The notes under the pieces were generated by a model. The model saw only the letters and a program-made list of their open reading frames with translations, had not been told where the DNA came from and did no database searches. A stretch of 41,824 bases of DNA, from assembly GCA_949745795.1 (NCBI GenBank), contig CATKAZ010000105.1:1-41824 (forward strand). The letters run 5' to 3'. This document shows, piece by piece, positions 33,895 through 41,824 of this stretch. The DNA is from an uncultured Oscillospiraceae bacterium. Lineage in GTDB: Bacteria > Bacillota > Clostridia > Oscillospirales > Ruminococcaceae. Each line of letters starts with the position of its first letter. The first letter of the stretch is position 1. Both the position numbers and the translations under genes were made by a program.

Positions 33895-34119
33895 GTGTAT
33901 ACGCCTTTGAGATTAAAGAATTTTATGGAGCAAAAAGGAGTTTCTGTAAAAAAGCTTGCTTCAGATTTAAATTTAAGTGAAGAAGATATAATCCTGTGCC
34001 AAAACGATATTTTTAAGGCTGATATTGAAGTTTTAATAAGCTTGGTGGATTACCTTGATGTTTCTATCGATTATCTTATTGGAAATACTGATAATCCTGA
34101 TTTACATAAGAAAAAGTAA
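33895..34119 (+). CDS. Small XRE-family regulator (D)
   Basis: A 74-residue protein that is a single HTH domain: LRLKNFMEQKGVSVKKLASDLNLSEEDIIL.. to DVSIDYLIGNTD, ending TDNPDLHKKK, almost the same tail as regulator A (209-430). I choose the GTG at 33895 because GGGAG (33882-33886) is 8 nt away; an in-frame GTG at 33886 overlaps that site. The helix that should contact DNA differs strongly from A. The gene is read from the promoter at 33752 through a leader of about 109 nt that crosses the promoter of C. Confidence 0.82.
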   Translation: MYTPLRLKNFMEQKGVSVKKLASDLNLSEEDIILCQNDIFKADIEVLISLVDYLDVSIDYLIGNTDNPDLHKKK

Positions 34120-34142
34120 AATATTCACATCATTTAACTATC

Positions 34143-34233
34143 TTATTTAGCTGCTTTGCGAGTCTTTAGAATGTGTTTCAAGTTGAGAAAATTCGGCATA
34201 AAAGTTTTCGCCCAGCCTTTTTCAAAAGGCTGG
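34143..34233 (+). repeat. Dispersed repeat R1 with strong hairpin
   Basis: Core CTTTGCGAGTCTTTAGAATG (34153-34172), AAAATTCGGCATAAAAG, and a hairpin at 34212-34233: CCAGCCTTTT, TC, AAAAGGCTGG (10-bp stem). It ends exactly where the T-box promoter -35 starts (34234), so it may insulate the cys operon from read-through of regulator D. Confidence 0.85.
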
Positions 34234-34262
34234 TTGACAAAGAGGAAGAATTTGAGTATAAT
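34234..34262 (+). promoter_or_regulatory. SigA promoter of the cys operon
   Basis: TTGACA (34234-34239), 17 nt, TATAAT (34257-34262), placed just ahead of the T-box leader. Confidence 0.85.
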
Positions 34263-34281
34263 ATAGTATAGTTATATAAAT

Positions 34282-34512
34282 AAAGACGTAGCAGTCAGAG
34301 TAGGTTTTTCAGGCGCATTGCAGAGAGTTCTGTATTGGTGTGAACAGGATATGCGTGAAGAAGTGAAGTGCGGCTGTCAGTTCGGAGCAGGAACGGATTC
34401 TTTTCTGAGTATTGCTCTGCGTTTTTCCTCGTTACGGAAATCAAGCTATAAATTAAGAGTGGAACCGCGGACTATCCGCCTCTTGACCTTTTGCAGGCAG
34501 GAGGCTTTTTTT
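34282..34512 (+). promoter_or_regulatory. T-box leader, probably tRNA-Cys specific
   Basis: The T-box sequence AGAGTGGAACCGCGG lies at 34456-34470 and is followed by a terminator: GCCTCTTGACC (34478-34488) pairs with GGCAGGAGGC, then seven T (34506-34512). Stem I begins near 34282. In the region of the specifier loop AAGTGAAG-TGC (TGC at 34369-34371) is a cysteine codon, agreeing with the downstream cysE and cysS. Uncharged tRNA-Cys would favour the antiterminator and switch the operon on when cysteine is scarce. Confidence 0.92.
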
Positions 34513-34545
34513 ATACAATAAATTAGAAAAAGGGGTGATCGAATA

Positions 34546-35187
34546 TTGTTTAAACAGCTGAGAGAGGACATTGCTCTCGTAAAGGAACGTGATCCTGCGG
34601 CAAGAAGTTCATTTGAAATATGGCTGACTTATTCGGGGCTTCATGCTGTTCACAGCTATAGACGGGCTCATTGGTTCTATAAGAAAAAGATGTTTACAAT
34701 AGCAAGAATCATATCACAGTTTGCAAGATTCCGAACAGGAATAGAAATTCACCCGGGTGCTAAAATAGGAAAAGGACTTTTTATAGATCACGGCATGGGA
34801 GTTGTAATAGGCGAAACTACCGAGATAGGCGACAACTGTCTTATATATCAGGGCGTAACCCTGGGGGGTACGGGAAAGGAAAAAGGTAAAAGACACCCTA
34901 CCTTGGGAGATAATGTAATGGTAGGGGCAGGTGCAAAGGTTTTAGGACCGTTTAAAATAGGAAACAACGTTAAAATTGCAGCAGGATCAGTAGTGCTTGA
35001 AGCAATTCCCGATAATTGTACGGCTGCGGGAGTACCGGCAAGAGTTGTCAGAAACAACGGCGCTAAGGTATGTAAGGAGCTTGATCAGATCCATATACCG
35101 GATCCGGTAGCGCAGGAAATGTGTTCTATGTATATGAAAATCGAAAAGCTGCAAAAGGAAGTGGAAAAGCTTGAAGCTGAAGGCTGA
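34546..35187 (+). CDS. cysE: Serine O-acetyltransferase
   Basis: A 213-residue serine acetyltransferase, first step of cysteine synthesis. The N-terminal helical part is short ([22 protein letters not shown]) and the hexapeptide left-handed beta-helix is intact: [42 protein letters not shown], with the catalytic His and Asp. Start is TTG at 34546 after GGGGTGAT. Controlled by the Cys T-box. The last 17 nt overlap the next gene. Confidence 0.95.
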   Translation: MFKQLREDIALVKERDPAARSSFEIWLTYSGLHAVHSYRRAHWFYKKKMFTIARIISQFARFRTGIEIHPGAKIGKGLFIDHGMGVVIGETTEIGDNCLIYQGVTLGGTGKEKGKRHPTLGDNVMVGAGAKVLGPFKIGNNVKIAAGSVVLEAIPDNCTAAGVPARVVRNNGAKVCKELDQIHIPDPVAQEMCSMYMKIEKLQKEVEKLEAEG

Positions 35188-35698
35188 TTGGGAGTTTCCG
35201 AAGATTCATATAGGAATGCGTATCTGGAAAACGGTAATAGCTGTATTTATATGTGCTGTTTTGGGCATGATTTTTAATATCCAACCCTTTTACAGTATGA
35301 TTGCAGCGATTTTATGTATGCAGGCTAATACAAGCGAAAGTATTAAAAAAGGCGTTGTTAGATGCGTCGGTACTTTTATCGGCGGCATGGCGGCAGTATT
35401 GATACTGCTGATAATCGATTTTACTCCGCTTGTACCGTTTTCTTTTCTTTATTATGTTTTAATATCGTTTTGTATTGCACCGGTCATTTATCTCACGGTT
35501 TTATTAAACCGTGAGTCCAGTGCATATATATCCTGTGTGGTATTTTTAAGCATCGTACTCTCACATTTTGATTCTGAGAATCATTATCTATTTGCACTTC
35601 AGCGTATGCTGGAAACCGTTGCAGGTATATTTACTGCCGTAGCTGTTAACAAAATTATAAGAAATCAAGATAATAAACAGGAAAGAAAGGAATCTTGA
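35171..35698 (+). CDS. ArAE-type (FUSC) small membrane protein
   Basis: A 175-residue integral membrane protein with four or five spans. [21 protein letters not shown] and [30 protein letters not shown] match the aromatic acid exporter (ArAE_1, DUF939) membrane domain without the soluble C-terminal part found in longer relatives. Start is TTG at 35171 inside cysE, with GGAAGTGG nearby; an ATG at 35215 is an alternative. It lies between cysE and cysS, so it is under the same T-box control and may move a sulfur compound or O-acetylserine; this is inference from position. Confidence 0.75.
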   Translation: MKLKADWEFPKIHIGMRIWKTVIAVFICAVLGMIFNIQPFYSMIAAILCMQANTSESIKKGVVRCVGTFIGGMAAVLILLIIDFTPLVPFSFLYYVLISFCIAPVIYLTVLLNRESSAYISCVVFLSIVLSHFDSENHYLFALQRMLETVAGIFTAVAVNKIIRNQDNKQERKES

Positions 35699-35701
35699 AC
35701 T

Positions 35702-37099
35702 ATGAAAATATACAATACATTAACCGGTAGAAAAGAGGATTTTAAGCCGATATCAGAAGGAAAGGCCGGTATTTACGTTTGCGGTCCTACTGTTTATAAT
35801 TTTATTCATATCGGTAACGCACGTCCTATATGCGTATTCGACGTGTTCAGAAGATACATGGAATTTAAAGGTTATGAGGTAAAGTTTATTCAGAATTATA
35901 CCGATGTAAACGATAAGATAATAAAACAGGCGAAGCTTGAAAATTCGACCCCCGAAGAAATAGCTTTAAAGTATATTCATGAATACGAAACCGACGCTAG
36001 GGGGCTGAATGTAAGGCCTGCTGATGTCCACCCTAAGGTTTCTCTTTACATGGATAAAATTATCGGCATGATAGAAACTCTCGTAAATAACGGTTATGCT
36101 TATGAATCAAACGGAGACGTATATTACAGAACAAGGAAATTCGAGGGATACGGAAAGCTTTCAAAGCAGTCGTTAGACGACCTGATTGCAGGCGCAAGAG
36201 TTGAGGTAAGCGATATCAAGGAAGATCCTCTGGATTTTGCGCTTTGGAAGTCGGCAGGAGAAGACGAGCAGCATTGGGATTCTCCGTGGAGCAAGGGCAG
36301 ACCCGGATGGCATATTGAATGCTCGGCAATGGCTAAGGATTGTTTAGGCGATACTATTGACATTCACTGCGGCGGAAAGGATCTTGTATTCCCTCATCAT
36401 GAAAATGAAATTGCCCAGTCGGAAGCGGCGACAGGCAAAACATTTGCAAATTATTGGATGCATAACGGACACATTAATATAGATAACAAAAAGATGTCTA
36501 AATCTGCGGGAAACTTCTTCCTGACACGAGATGCCGCCGCAAAGTACGGATATGAGACTATCAGATATTTAATGATTCAGGCCCATTACAGAATGCCTAT
36601 GAACTATACTGCCGAGCTATTGGATTCTTGCAAGGCTTCTTTGGAACGTCTTTATAACTGCCGTGAAAATCTTGATAAGGCAGTGGAAAAGGCAGAAAAA
36701 GGTCGTATTACGGCTGAAGCGGAGGAAATATTTGAAAATAGAAAAAATCAGTTTATTACCGCTATGGACGATGACCTTAACACGGCAGACGGACTTACGG
36801 CAGTTTTTGAGCTGGTTCGTGACCTTAACAAAATGATTTCCGATTCAGGCACCTCAAAAGAACAGCTTATGAAGGGTGCAGAGCTTTTTGACTGTCTTAC
36901 GGGAGTTTTGGGACTCCTTTACAACAGAAATCAAAAGGAAGAAATTCCGAAGGAAATCCTTGAACTTGTTCAAAAGAGAAAAGACGCAAGAAAGTCAAAG
37001 GATTTTGCTCTTGCAGATAAGATAAGAGACGAAATATCCTCTATGGGATATACTGTAAAGGAAACAAGACAGGGTACGGAAATTACAAAGAACAGCTGA
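35702..37099 (+). CDS. cysS: Cysteinyl-tRNA synthetase
   Basis: A 465-residue class I synthetase charging tRNA-Cys. HIGNARP (about residues 37-43) is the HIGH motif, KKMSKSAGNF the KMSKS motif, and zinc ligands are Cys in YVCGPTVYN, Cys in HIECSAMA and His/Glu in FPHHENEI. GAAAGGAA precedes the ATG 4 nt after the preceding stop. Co-regulated with cysE by the T-box. Confidence 0.97.
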   Translation: MKIYNTLTGRKEDFKPISEGKAGIYVCGPTVYNFIHIGNARPICVFDVFRRYMEFKGYEVKFIQNYTDVNDKIIKQAKLENSTPEEIALKYIHEYETDARGLNVRPADVHPKVSLYMDKIIGMIETLVNNGYAYESNGDVYYRTRKFEGYGKLSKQSLDDLIAGARVEVSDIKEDPLDFALWKSAGEDEQHWDSPWSKGRPGWHIECSAMAKDCLGDTIDIHCGGKDLVFPHHENEIAQSEAATGKTFANYWMHNGHINIDNKKMSKSAGNFFLTRDAAAKYGYETIRYLMIQAHYRMPMNYTAELLDSCKASLERLYNCRENLDKAVEKAEKGRITAEAEEIFENRKNQFITAMDDDLNTADGLTAVFELVRDLNKMISDSGTSKEQLMKGAELFDCLTGVLGLLYNRNQKEEIPKEILELVQKRKDARKSKDFALADKIRDEISSMGYTVKETRQGTEITKNS

Positions 37100-37110
37100 G
37101 GTAAAGATAT

Positions 37111-37893
37111 ATGACCAGAAAATTCAGAGTTATTTTAATGGGATTGATTGCATGTGCAGGGATAAGCTTTGCAGGGGTATCATGTATGCAGTATATATCA
37201 AGTAGTACGGGAAGCTATATTGATATGAGTACTCTTGAATTAGTTCAGACGCAAAAACCCGAAAAAGGCGATCCTATAGCTACAATAAAAACCAGTTTGG
37301 GAGATATAAAGGTTGTTTTGTATCCGGAATATGCTCCGAAGGCTGTGGAAAATTTTACGGATCTTGCCGAAAGCGGATATTATGATAATACTTATATTTT
37401 TAATTCAGAACCCGGAGTGTATTTCAGTGCCGGCAGTCCCAATAAAAACGGAGATCTGAATAAGGATAACGAATTAGCGGCACAGGAGTATGAACAAGAG
37501 CTGCATCAGAATTTATGGACATTTAAAGGCGCTCTTTGCAGTCTTGTTACCGGTGAAGAGGGCGGATTCTGGAAAAAATTCAAAGGTGAATCAAAGGTTT
37601 TAAACGGAAGCAGATTTGCAGTTTTAAACAGCGTAGAATTTACCGAGGATTTAAAAAACGATCTTCTGGGATCGGATAAAAATACAACTCTTGCGGAAGC
37701 TTATATGGAAAACGGAGGAATACCGAGTCTGGCACAGAAAATAACTGTTTTCGGTCAGACATACGAAGGCTTTGACGTTATAGATAAGCTGACATCTCTT
37801 GAGATTACCGATGGAGAAGACGGTACAAAAATTCCGGTTGATGATATAATGATCGAAACAATTGAAATCGGAACTTACAGTAACGAAAAGTAA
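37111..37893 (+). CDS. Cyclophilin-like protein with lost active site
   Basis: A 260-residue exported or anchored protein. The N-terminal hydrophobic stretch (residues 8-26, ending AGVSC) is a signal anchor or weak lipobox. From about residue 55 it follows the cyclophilin fold, IATIKTSLGDIKVVLYPEYAPKAVENFTDLAESGYYDNT, but where cyclophilins have FHR..FMIQGGD it has IFNSEPGVYFSAGS, so the catalytic Arg and the substrate-binding Gln are gone; the later N.SQF stretch is replaced by KVLNGSRFAVLNS. It is 11 nt after cysS, so it is probably part of the cys operon. An intact relative is encoded 200 nt downstream. Likely a non-enzymatic binding or folding helper, or under decay. Confidence 0.75.
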   Translation: MTRKFRVILMGLIACAGISFAGVSCMQYISSSTGSYIDMSTLELVQTQKPEKGDPIATIKTSLGDIKVVLYPEYAPKAVENFTDLAESGYYDNTYIFNSEPGVYFSAGSPNKNGDLNKDNELAAQEYEQELHQNLWTFKGALCSLVTGEEGGFWKKFKGESKVLNGSRFAVLNSVEFTEDLKNDLLGSDKNTTLAEAYMENGGIPSLAQKITVFGQTYEGFDVIDKLTSLEITDGEDGTKIPVDDIMIETIEIGTYSNEK

Positions 37894-38028
37894 TGTCTAA
37901 TAGAATTTGTAAAAATAACTACCTTATTTAAGAAAATATGTTTTGTATGATTTGACGGTCATAAATGAAATTTGACTGCTGAATTAGTTTAAAATTTACC
38001 AATAATCATTACAGTATGTCATGAATAC

Positions 38029-38057
38029 TTTACAAATTTGGTTAAAGGGGTTATAAT
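38029..38057 (+). promoter_or_regulatory. SigA promoter of the cyclophilin lipoprotein gene
   Basis: TTTACA (38029-38034), 17 nt, TATAAT (38052-38057), so this gene is not simply part of the cys operon. Confidence 0.65.
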
Positions 38058-38094
38058 AGTAAAGTTAATATGAAATTATCAGAGGTGTAAATAT

Positions 38095-38847
38095 ATGTTG
38101 AATTTTAAAAAGATAACTGCGGCGGCAGTATGCTGTGTTCTTTTTACAGCTTTTGCGTCAGGCTGCGGAGATGATTCTAAAAAGTCTGCAAAGGAAGAAA
38201 AAACCGGCGTTGTAAATTATACTGCTCCAAAAGAAGGCGAAGAAATTGCCGTTTTGACTATTAAAGATCACGGTGATATAAAAATTAAACTTTTTCCTGA
38301 TGAAGCAGAAAAGGGTGTTGAAAACTTTACCGGTCTTGCCGAGAAGGGCTACTATGATAATCTGATCTTCCACAGAGTTATTAAGGATTTTATGATTCAG
38401 GGCGGTGATCCGCTGGGCAACGGTAAAGGCGGAGAATCCATATGGGGAGATAAGTTTGACGGAGGCACTTCCAAAAATCTTATTCATACCGCAGGAGCGG
38501 TGGCTTATGCAAACAGCGGAAGCACCTCCACAAACGGAAGTCAGTTCTACATTGTAACCGGTACAAAATATGAAGAGGCTGATCTTACCCAGATGGCAGA
38601 ATATTATAATATGACTCTGAGCGATGAAGCTAAGGAAATGTACACAACTGACGGAGGCACTCCTTGGCTTGACGGCGGATATACTGTTTTCGGTCAGGTG
38701 TTTGACGGCCTTGATATTGTTTTTGATCTTCAGAATGCTGCAACTGACAGTTCCGATAAACCGGAGACAGACATTGTAATAGAAAAAATTTCAATTGAAA
38801 AGTATAATGGCGAAGATGTCAAGTTTCATATGAGCGATTATAAATAA
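38095..38847 (+). CDS. Lipoprotein peptidyl-prolyl isomerase (cyclophilin type)
   Basis: A 250-residue lipoprotein: lipobox FASGC (Cys24), a Lys-rich linker, then a cyclophilin domain from about residue 48: ENFTGLAEKGYYDNLIFHRVIKDFMIQGGDP with the catalytic Arg and Gln, and ANSGSTSTNGSQFYIVTG. It speeds proline isomerisation on proteins outside the membrane, anchored to it. An insert around EEADLTQMAEYYNMTLSDEAKEM replaces the usual short loop and also exists in its degenerate neighbour. AGAGGTG lies 8 nt before the ATG. Confidence 0.93.
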   Translation: MLNFKKITAAAVCCVLFTAFASGCGDDSKKSAKEEKTGVVNYTAPKEGEEIAVLTIKDHGDIKIKLFPDEAEKGVENFTGLAEKGYYDNLIFHRVIKDFMIQGGDPLGNGKGGESIWGDKFDGGTSKNLIHTAGAVAYANSGSTSTNGSQFYIVTGTKYEEADLTQMAEYYNMTLSDEAKEMYTTDGGTPWLDGGYTVFGQVFDGLDIVFDLQNAATDSSDKPETDIVIEKISIEKYNGEDVKFHMSDYK

Positions 38848-38871
38848 GTTTTTTCTATTTTAATATAAATA

Positions 38872-38898
38872 TTTTAATAATGCTTTTTATTATTAAAA
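38872..38898. repeat. AT-rich inverted repeat
   Basis: TTTTAATAAT (38872-38881), 7-nt loop, ATTATTAAAA (38889-38898): perfect 10-bp stem, 24 nt past the cyclophilin stop. Being all A/T with no T-run after it, it is a poor terminator; may still be the 3' end. The remaining gap to murA shows a possible -10 (TATAAT near 38999) without a good -35. Confidence 0.45.
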
Positions 38899-39064
38899 AT
38901 GTGCACAAACATTTTTCCGAAAGGAATTTCAGTATTTTCGTCTGCAAGAAAATCTGTACTTTTTTATAAATAAAAGGATATTTTTCCGAATCGGGCTTAT
39001 AATAAAAAAGTGAAGAAAAAGAAGCGGATATTCGTCTGCACGTATATCTTAAGGAGAGAAAAAC

Positions 39065-40348
39065 TTGGAAAAATTTGTTGTTAAGGGCGGTCGCTGCCTG
39101 CATGGCGAAGTCGAAATAAGCGGCGCTAAGAATGCTGCCGTTGGGATTATTCCGGCTGTAATACTGTCCGATGAACCTTGTATTCTTGAAAATGTGCCGG
39201 ATATAAGCGACGTTTCAATAAGTCTGAGAATTCTTTATGAAATGGGCGCACAGGTACAAACTATCAGCAGAAACACATTCCGAATTGACGCAAGCAGGAT
39301 CAATAATTTCTGTGTGCCGTATGAAAGCGCCAGACAGATGAGAGCCTCGTATTATTTTCTCGGCGCTTTGCTTGGAAAATTCAATAAGGCAAGAGTATCA
39401 ATGCCGGGGGGCTGTCCTTTGGGAGACCGTCCGATCGATCAGCATTTGAAGGCATTTTCTGCTTTGGGAGCAAAATGTAATCTTGATCACGGTATGATTG
39501 ACGTAACTGCCGACAGTCTTAAGGGAAATCAGATCTATCTGGATGTTGTATCAGTCGGAGCAACAATGAATGCAATGCTTGCCGCTGTAAAGGCAAAAGG
39601 ACTTAGCATCATTGAAAATGCCGCAAAAGAACCGCATATTGTCGATCTTGCTAATTTCCTGAATTCTATGGGAGCAGACATCATGGGCGCAGGTACTGAT
39701 GTGATAAAGATCAGAGGCGTTGACTATTTGAGGGGTACTACTTATTCAGTAATTCCGGATCAGATTGAGGCGGGTACATTTATGGTCGCTGCGGCGGCTA
39801 CAGGCGGAGATGTTCTGGTAAAAAACGTTATTCCGAAGCATCTTGAATCAATAACAAACAAGCTTGAAAAAATCGGTGTTAATATCGAAGAATTTGACGA
39901 CAGTGTAAGAGTATGGGTTGACGGACCTTTGGTTAAAACTAATATTAAAACCATGCCTCACCCGGGATTTCCCACAGATATGCAGCCGCAGATGGCTACA
40001 CTGCTGACTCTTGCCGAAGGTACAAGTATTATTACAGAAGGTGTCTGGGAACAGCGTTTCCGTTATGTGGATGAACTCAGAAGAATGGGAGCTGACATTT
40101 CAGTAGACGGTAAGGTTGCCGTTATTGAGGGTACCGGATGTCTACAGGGTGCGCCTGTTAAGGCCTGTGATTTGAGAGCCGGTGCGGCGCTGATCATAGC
40201 AGGACTTGCAGCTGCCGGTGTTACCGAAGTGGAAGATATTCATCATATTGAGCGTGGATATGATAATCTTGACAAAAAGCTTCAAATGCTGGGTGCGGAT
40301 ATTGTAAAGAAGCATTTTCCGGGAGCGTCAGTTAAAAAAGCTTTATAA
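39065..40348 (+). CDS. murA: UDP-N-acetylglucosamine 1-carboxyvinyltransferase
   Basis: A 427-residue MurA, the first step of peptidoglycan synthesis. The catalytic Cys is at about residue 117 in MPGGCPLGDRPIDQHL, and AAVGIIPAVIL, the Lys/Asn near the start and HPGFPTDMQPQ are in place. Start is TTG at 39065, 8 nt after AAGGAG. With Cys rather than Asp at the active site it should be inhibited by fosfomycin. Ends at a clear terminator. Confidence 0.96.
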   Translation: MEKFVVKGGRCLHGEVEISGAKNAAVGIIPAVILSDEPCILENVPDISDVSISLRILYEMGAQVQTISRNTFRIDASRINNFCVPYESARQMRASYYFLGALLGKFNKARVSMPGGCPLGDRPIDQHLKAFSALGAKCNLDHGMIDVTADSLKGNQIYLDVVSVGATMNAMLAAVKAKGLSIIENAAKEPHIVDLANFLNSMGADIMGAGTDVIKIRGVDYLRGTTYSVIPDQIEAGTFMVAAAATGGDVLVKNVIPKHLESITNKLEKIGVNIEEFDDSVRVWVDGPLVKTNIKTMPHPGFPTDMQPQMATLLTLAEGTSIITEGVWEQRFRYVDELRRMGADISVDGKVAVIEGTGCLQGAPVKACDLRAGAALIIAGLAAAGVTEVEDIHHIERGYDNLDKKLQMLGADIVKKHFPGASVKKAL

Positions 40349-40400
40349 TACAATATTAGTGCGTTCTTATGCACAAATTCAATAGAAACAAAATGTAAGG

Positions 40401-40422
40401 GGCGGATTTTTCCGCCTTTTTT
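40401..40422 (+). terminator. Terminator after murA
   Basis: GGCGGA (40401-40406), TTTT, TCCGCC (40411-40416), then six T. Confidence 0.88.
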
Positions 40423-40447
40423 ACTTTAAAAGAAAAAGGTGAATAAA

Positions 40448-41230
40448 ATGGCAAGGATTTATCCTCTTTTCAGTTCCAGCAAAGGAAATTCAACGTTTAT
40501 CGGCGAACCGAATGGCGGTATACTTATTGATGCCGGTGTTTCATTTAAAAAGCTTACGGCGGCGTTAACTGACAGCGGGCTTTCTCTTGCATCAATAAAA
40601 GGTATTTTTATAACTCACAGTCATTCCGATCATGTAAAGGGACTTAAAATGCTGACTAAAAAAACCGGTCTGCCGGTATTCGGGCAAAGAGAAACTCTTG
40701 AAGAACTGATATCCGGTGAAATGATTGCACCTGCTTCTGAGGTATATGAGCTTGACAGTCCGGCAGCGGCGGCAGGTATGGAAATCAGCTGTTTTGATAC
40801 TCCTCATGATACGGTTCGCAGCTGTGGTTATCGTGTGAAAACCTCTGACGGACGTGTGTGTGCCGTATGTACCGATCTGGGGTATGTGACGGAAAGTGTC
40901 AGAGAAAACCTTAAAGGATGTAATATTGTTTTACTGGAATCTAATTATGATGAAAAAATGCTGGCGTCAGGACCGTATCCGTATTACTTAAAGGAAAGAA
41001 TACGTTCAAGGCAGGGACATCTTTCAAATACAGACTGCTCAGTGCAGTCGGCAGAATTAATTAGACAGGGAACAACTCATATTATTTTAGGTCATCTGAG
41101 TCAGGAAAATAATACTCCTTATATTGCCGATAAAATAGTTGAGGCCGGACTTAAAGAATTTTGCAGAAATAAAGATTACATATTAGAAGTTGCGCCTATT
41201 GAAACAAACGGAAAAATGGTGGTATTTTGA
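40448..41230 (+). CDS. Metallo-beta-lactamase fold hydrolase (WalJ/YycJ-like)
   Basis: A 260-residue MBL-fold protein. FITHSHSDHVKGL gives HxHxDH, FDTPHDTVRSCGY and LLESNYDEKML follow as in YycJ/WalJ, a family tied to cell-wall and DNA-replication coordination in Firmicutes with nuclease-like activity. I start at the ATG at 40448, 7 nt after AAAGGTG; the GTG at 40439 is within that site. In Bacillus the walJ gene lies before htrA-rlmH; here rlmH follows directly, overlapping by 1 nt. Confidence 0.85.
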   Translation: MARIYPLFSSSKGNSTFIGEPNGGILIDAGVSFKKLTAALTDSGLSLASIKGIFITHSHSDHVKGLKMLTKKTGLPVFGQRETLEELISGEMIAPASEVYELDSPAAAAGMEISCFDTPHDTVRSCGYRVKTSDGRVCAVCTDLGYVTESVRENLKGCNIVLLESNYDEKMLASGPYPYYLKERIRSRQGHLSNTDCSVQSAELIRQGTTHIILGHLSQENNTPYIADKIVEAGLKEFCRNKDYILEVAPIETNGKMVVF

Positions 41231-41706
41231 TGTTTAATATAAAAATAATAACTGTGGGAAAGCTAAAAGAGCAATATCTCAAAGACGCTTGCTGTGAATA
41301 TTTAAAACGCCTTAAAAGATTCGGTAATGTTCAGGTGATTGAACTGGACGAATACCGTCTTTCAGATAATCCGTCCGATAAAGAAATTGAAAAAGCACTG
41401 GAAATTGAAGGAAATAATATACTGAAACAGGCTAAAGGGTATTTGATAGCTATGTGTATTGAAGGAAAACAGCTTTCGAGTACCAAATTTGCAGAAAAGA
41501 TTTCCCGAATTTCCGTAGATGGGCAAAATAATATTTCATTTATAATAGGCAGTTCATTTGGTATTGCGGAAAATGTGAAAAAAAGTGCAGATTTTATGCT
41601 CTCTATGTCGGAAATGACGTTTCCCCATCAGCTTGCCAGAGTTATGCTGCTGGAACAGATTTATCGTGCGTTTCAGATAAACAGTAATGGAAAATATCAC
41701 AAATAA
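41230..41706 (+). CDS. rlmH: 23S rRNA (pseudouridine-1915 N3) methyltransferase
   Basis: A 158-residue SPOUT methyltransferase. IKIITVGKLKEQYLKDACCEYLKRL at the start, FIIGSSFGIAENVKKSADFMLSMS in the knot and the C-terminal YRAFQINSNGKYHK with the conserved Tyr-His are all present. It methylates pseudouridine 1915 in helix 69. The ATG overlaps the stop of the preceding gene (TGATG), and the R1 hairpin begins right after its stop. Confidence 0.94.
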   Translation: MFNIKIITVGKLKEQYLKDACCEYLKRLKRFGNVQVIELDEYRLSDNPSDKEIEKALEIEGNNILKQAKGYLIAMCIEGKQLSSTKFAEKISRISVDGQNNISFIIGSSFGIAENVKKSADFMLSMSEMTFPHQLARVMLLEQIYRAFQINSNGKYHK

Positions 41707-41824
41707 CTTACTTTTTTGAAAAAAAGTAAGCAAAAAACTTTTAAGCCGGGTATAAGTAACTTGAAACAATTTCTAAAGACTCGCAAAGTTAATTTTGCAG
41801 AGAATTAAAGAAAAAATTTTGAAA
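41707..41824 (-). repeat. Dispersed repeat R1 with terminator hairpin after rlmH, cut by window end
   Basis: Hairpin at 41707-41730 (CTTACTTTTTT with AAAAAAGTAAG) immediately follows the rlmH stop, as at pgsA. The reversed core TTCTAAAGACTCGCAAAG is near 41772-41789. It continues beyond the window. Confidence 0.85.

Noticed and set aside
38990..39020. Promoter of murA with TATAAT near 38999
   Set aside because: No -35 of any quality at 16-18 nt; not listed as a feature.

Overview
This window looks like a chromosomal segment of a low-GC Clostridia, most likely an Oscillospiraceae/Ruminococcus-type bacterium. The evidence is a secreted protein with a type I dockerin (cellulosome/amylosome module), a choline/glucan-type cell-wall-binding repeat protein, SpoIID, a Gram-positive yaaO-darA-holB-ricT cluster, a Cys T-box, consensus SigA promoters (TTGACA-17-TATAAT) and frequent TTG/GTG starts. 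No rRNA, tRNA, CRISPR array, transposase or integrase gene is visible. Most of it is ordinary core genome; the unusual parts are the two ends of the regulatory islands (1-1240 and 33.1-34.2 kb) and the dispersed intergenic repeats.

Layout. 1-945: two small XRE regulators (A, 73 aa; B, 110 aa), each with a leader that contains a promoter facing the opposite way and gene-specific palindromic operators. 962-1240: structured dispersed repeat R2. 1341-5346: a SigA promoter with a LexA-like box driving a sigma region-4-like protein, an Orn/Lys/Arg decarboxylase (yaaO), then darA-holB-ricT. 5356-5608: two tandem copies of repeat R1, then queH. 6282-8951 (minus): dockerin protein and CHAP/cell-wall-binding protein. 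9121-12484 (minus): ppk and a SpoIID-like protein. 12597-23026 (plus): citrate synthase, an FG-GAP-like lipoprotein, a two-component system, DUF1385, prmC, recA, recX, rimO, pgsA, closed by an R1 hairpin. 23.0-23.5 kb: R1 plus the second R2 copy. 23532-25922 (minus): sce7726-like nuclease fold, flavoprotein, zinc-ribbon membrane protein, 2[4Fe-4S] ferredoxin. 26087-27628 (plus): amidohydrolase and lipoprotein. 27673-33083 (minus): radical SAM protein, YfhO-type membrane protein, GT4 glycosyltransferase. 33.1-34.2 kb: R1 copies around a second XRE pair (C minus, D plus). 34234-37893: Cys T-box, cysE, ArAE-like membrane protein, cysS, and a cyclophilin-like protein that has lost its active site. 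38095-41706: an intact lipoprotein cyclophilin, murA, walJ-like hydrolase, rlmH, then another R1 copy running off the end.

How it fits together. The most interesting structure is the repeated XRE switch: at three regulator genes (A, B, C) a forward promoter of the form TTGACG-N17/18-TATAAT lies 138-174 nt before the start codon and a consensus reverse promoter sits face to face inside the leader, so the two transcripts should overlap by about 40-60 nt. Each reverse promoter carries a different inverted repeat, as expected for orthogonal repressor/operator pairs. At locus C the reverse transcript encodes a second regulator (D), a cI/cro-like arrangement. The second structure is repeat R1, whose hairpin changes at the base of its stem with compensating bases and twice begins immediately after a stop codon (pgsA, rlmH), so it probably acts as a portable terminator. 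All functional statements are from reading motifs by eye; no database search was run.
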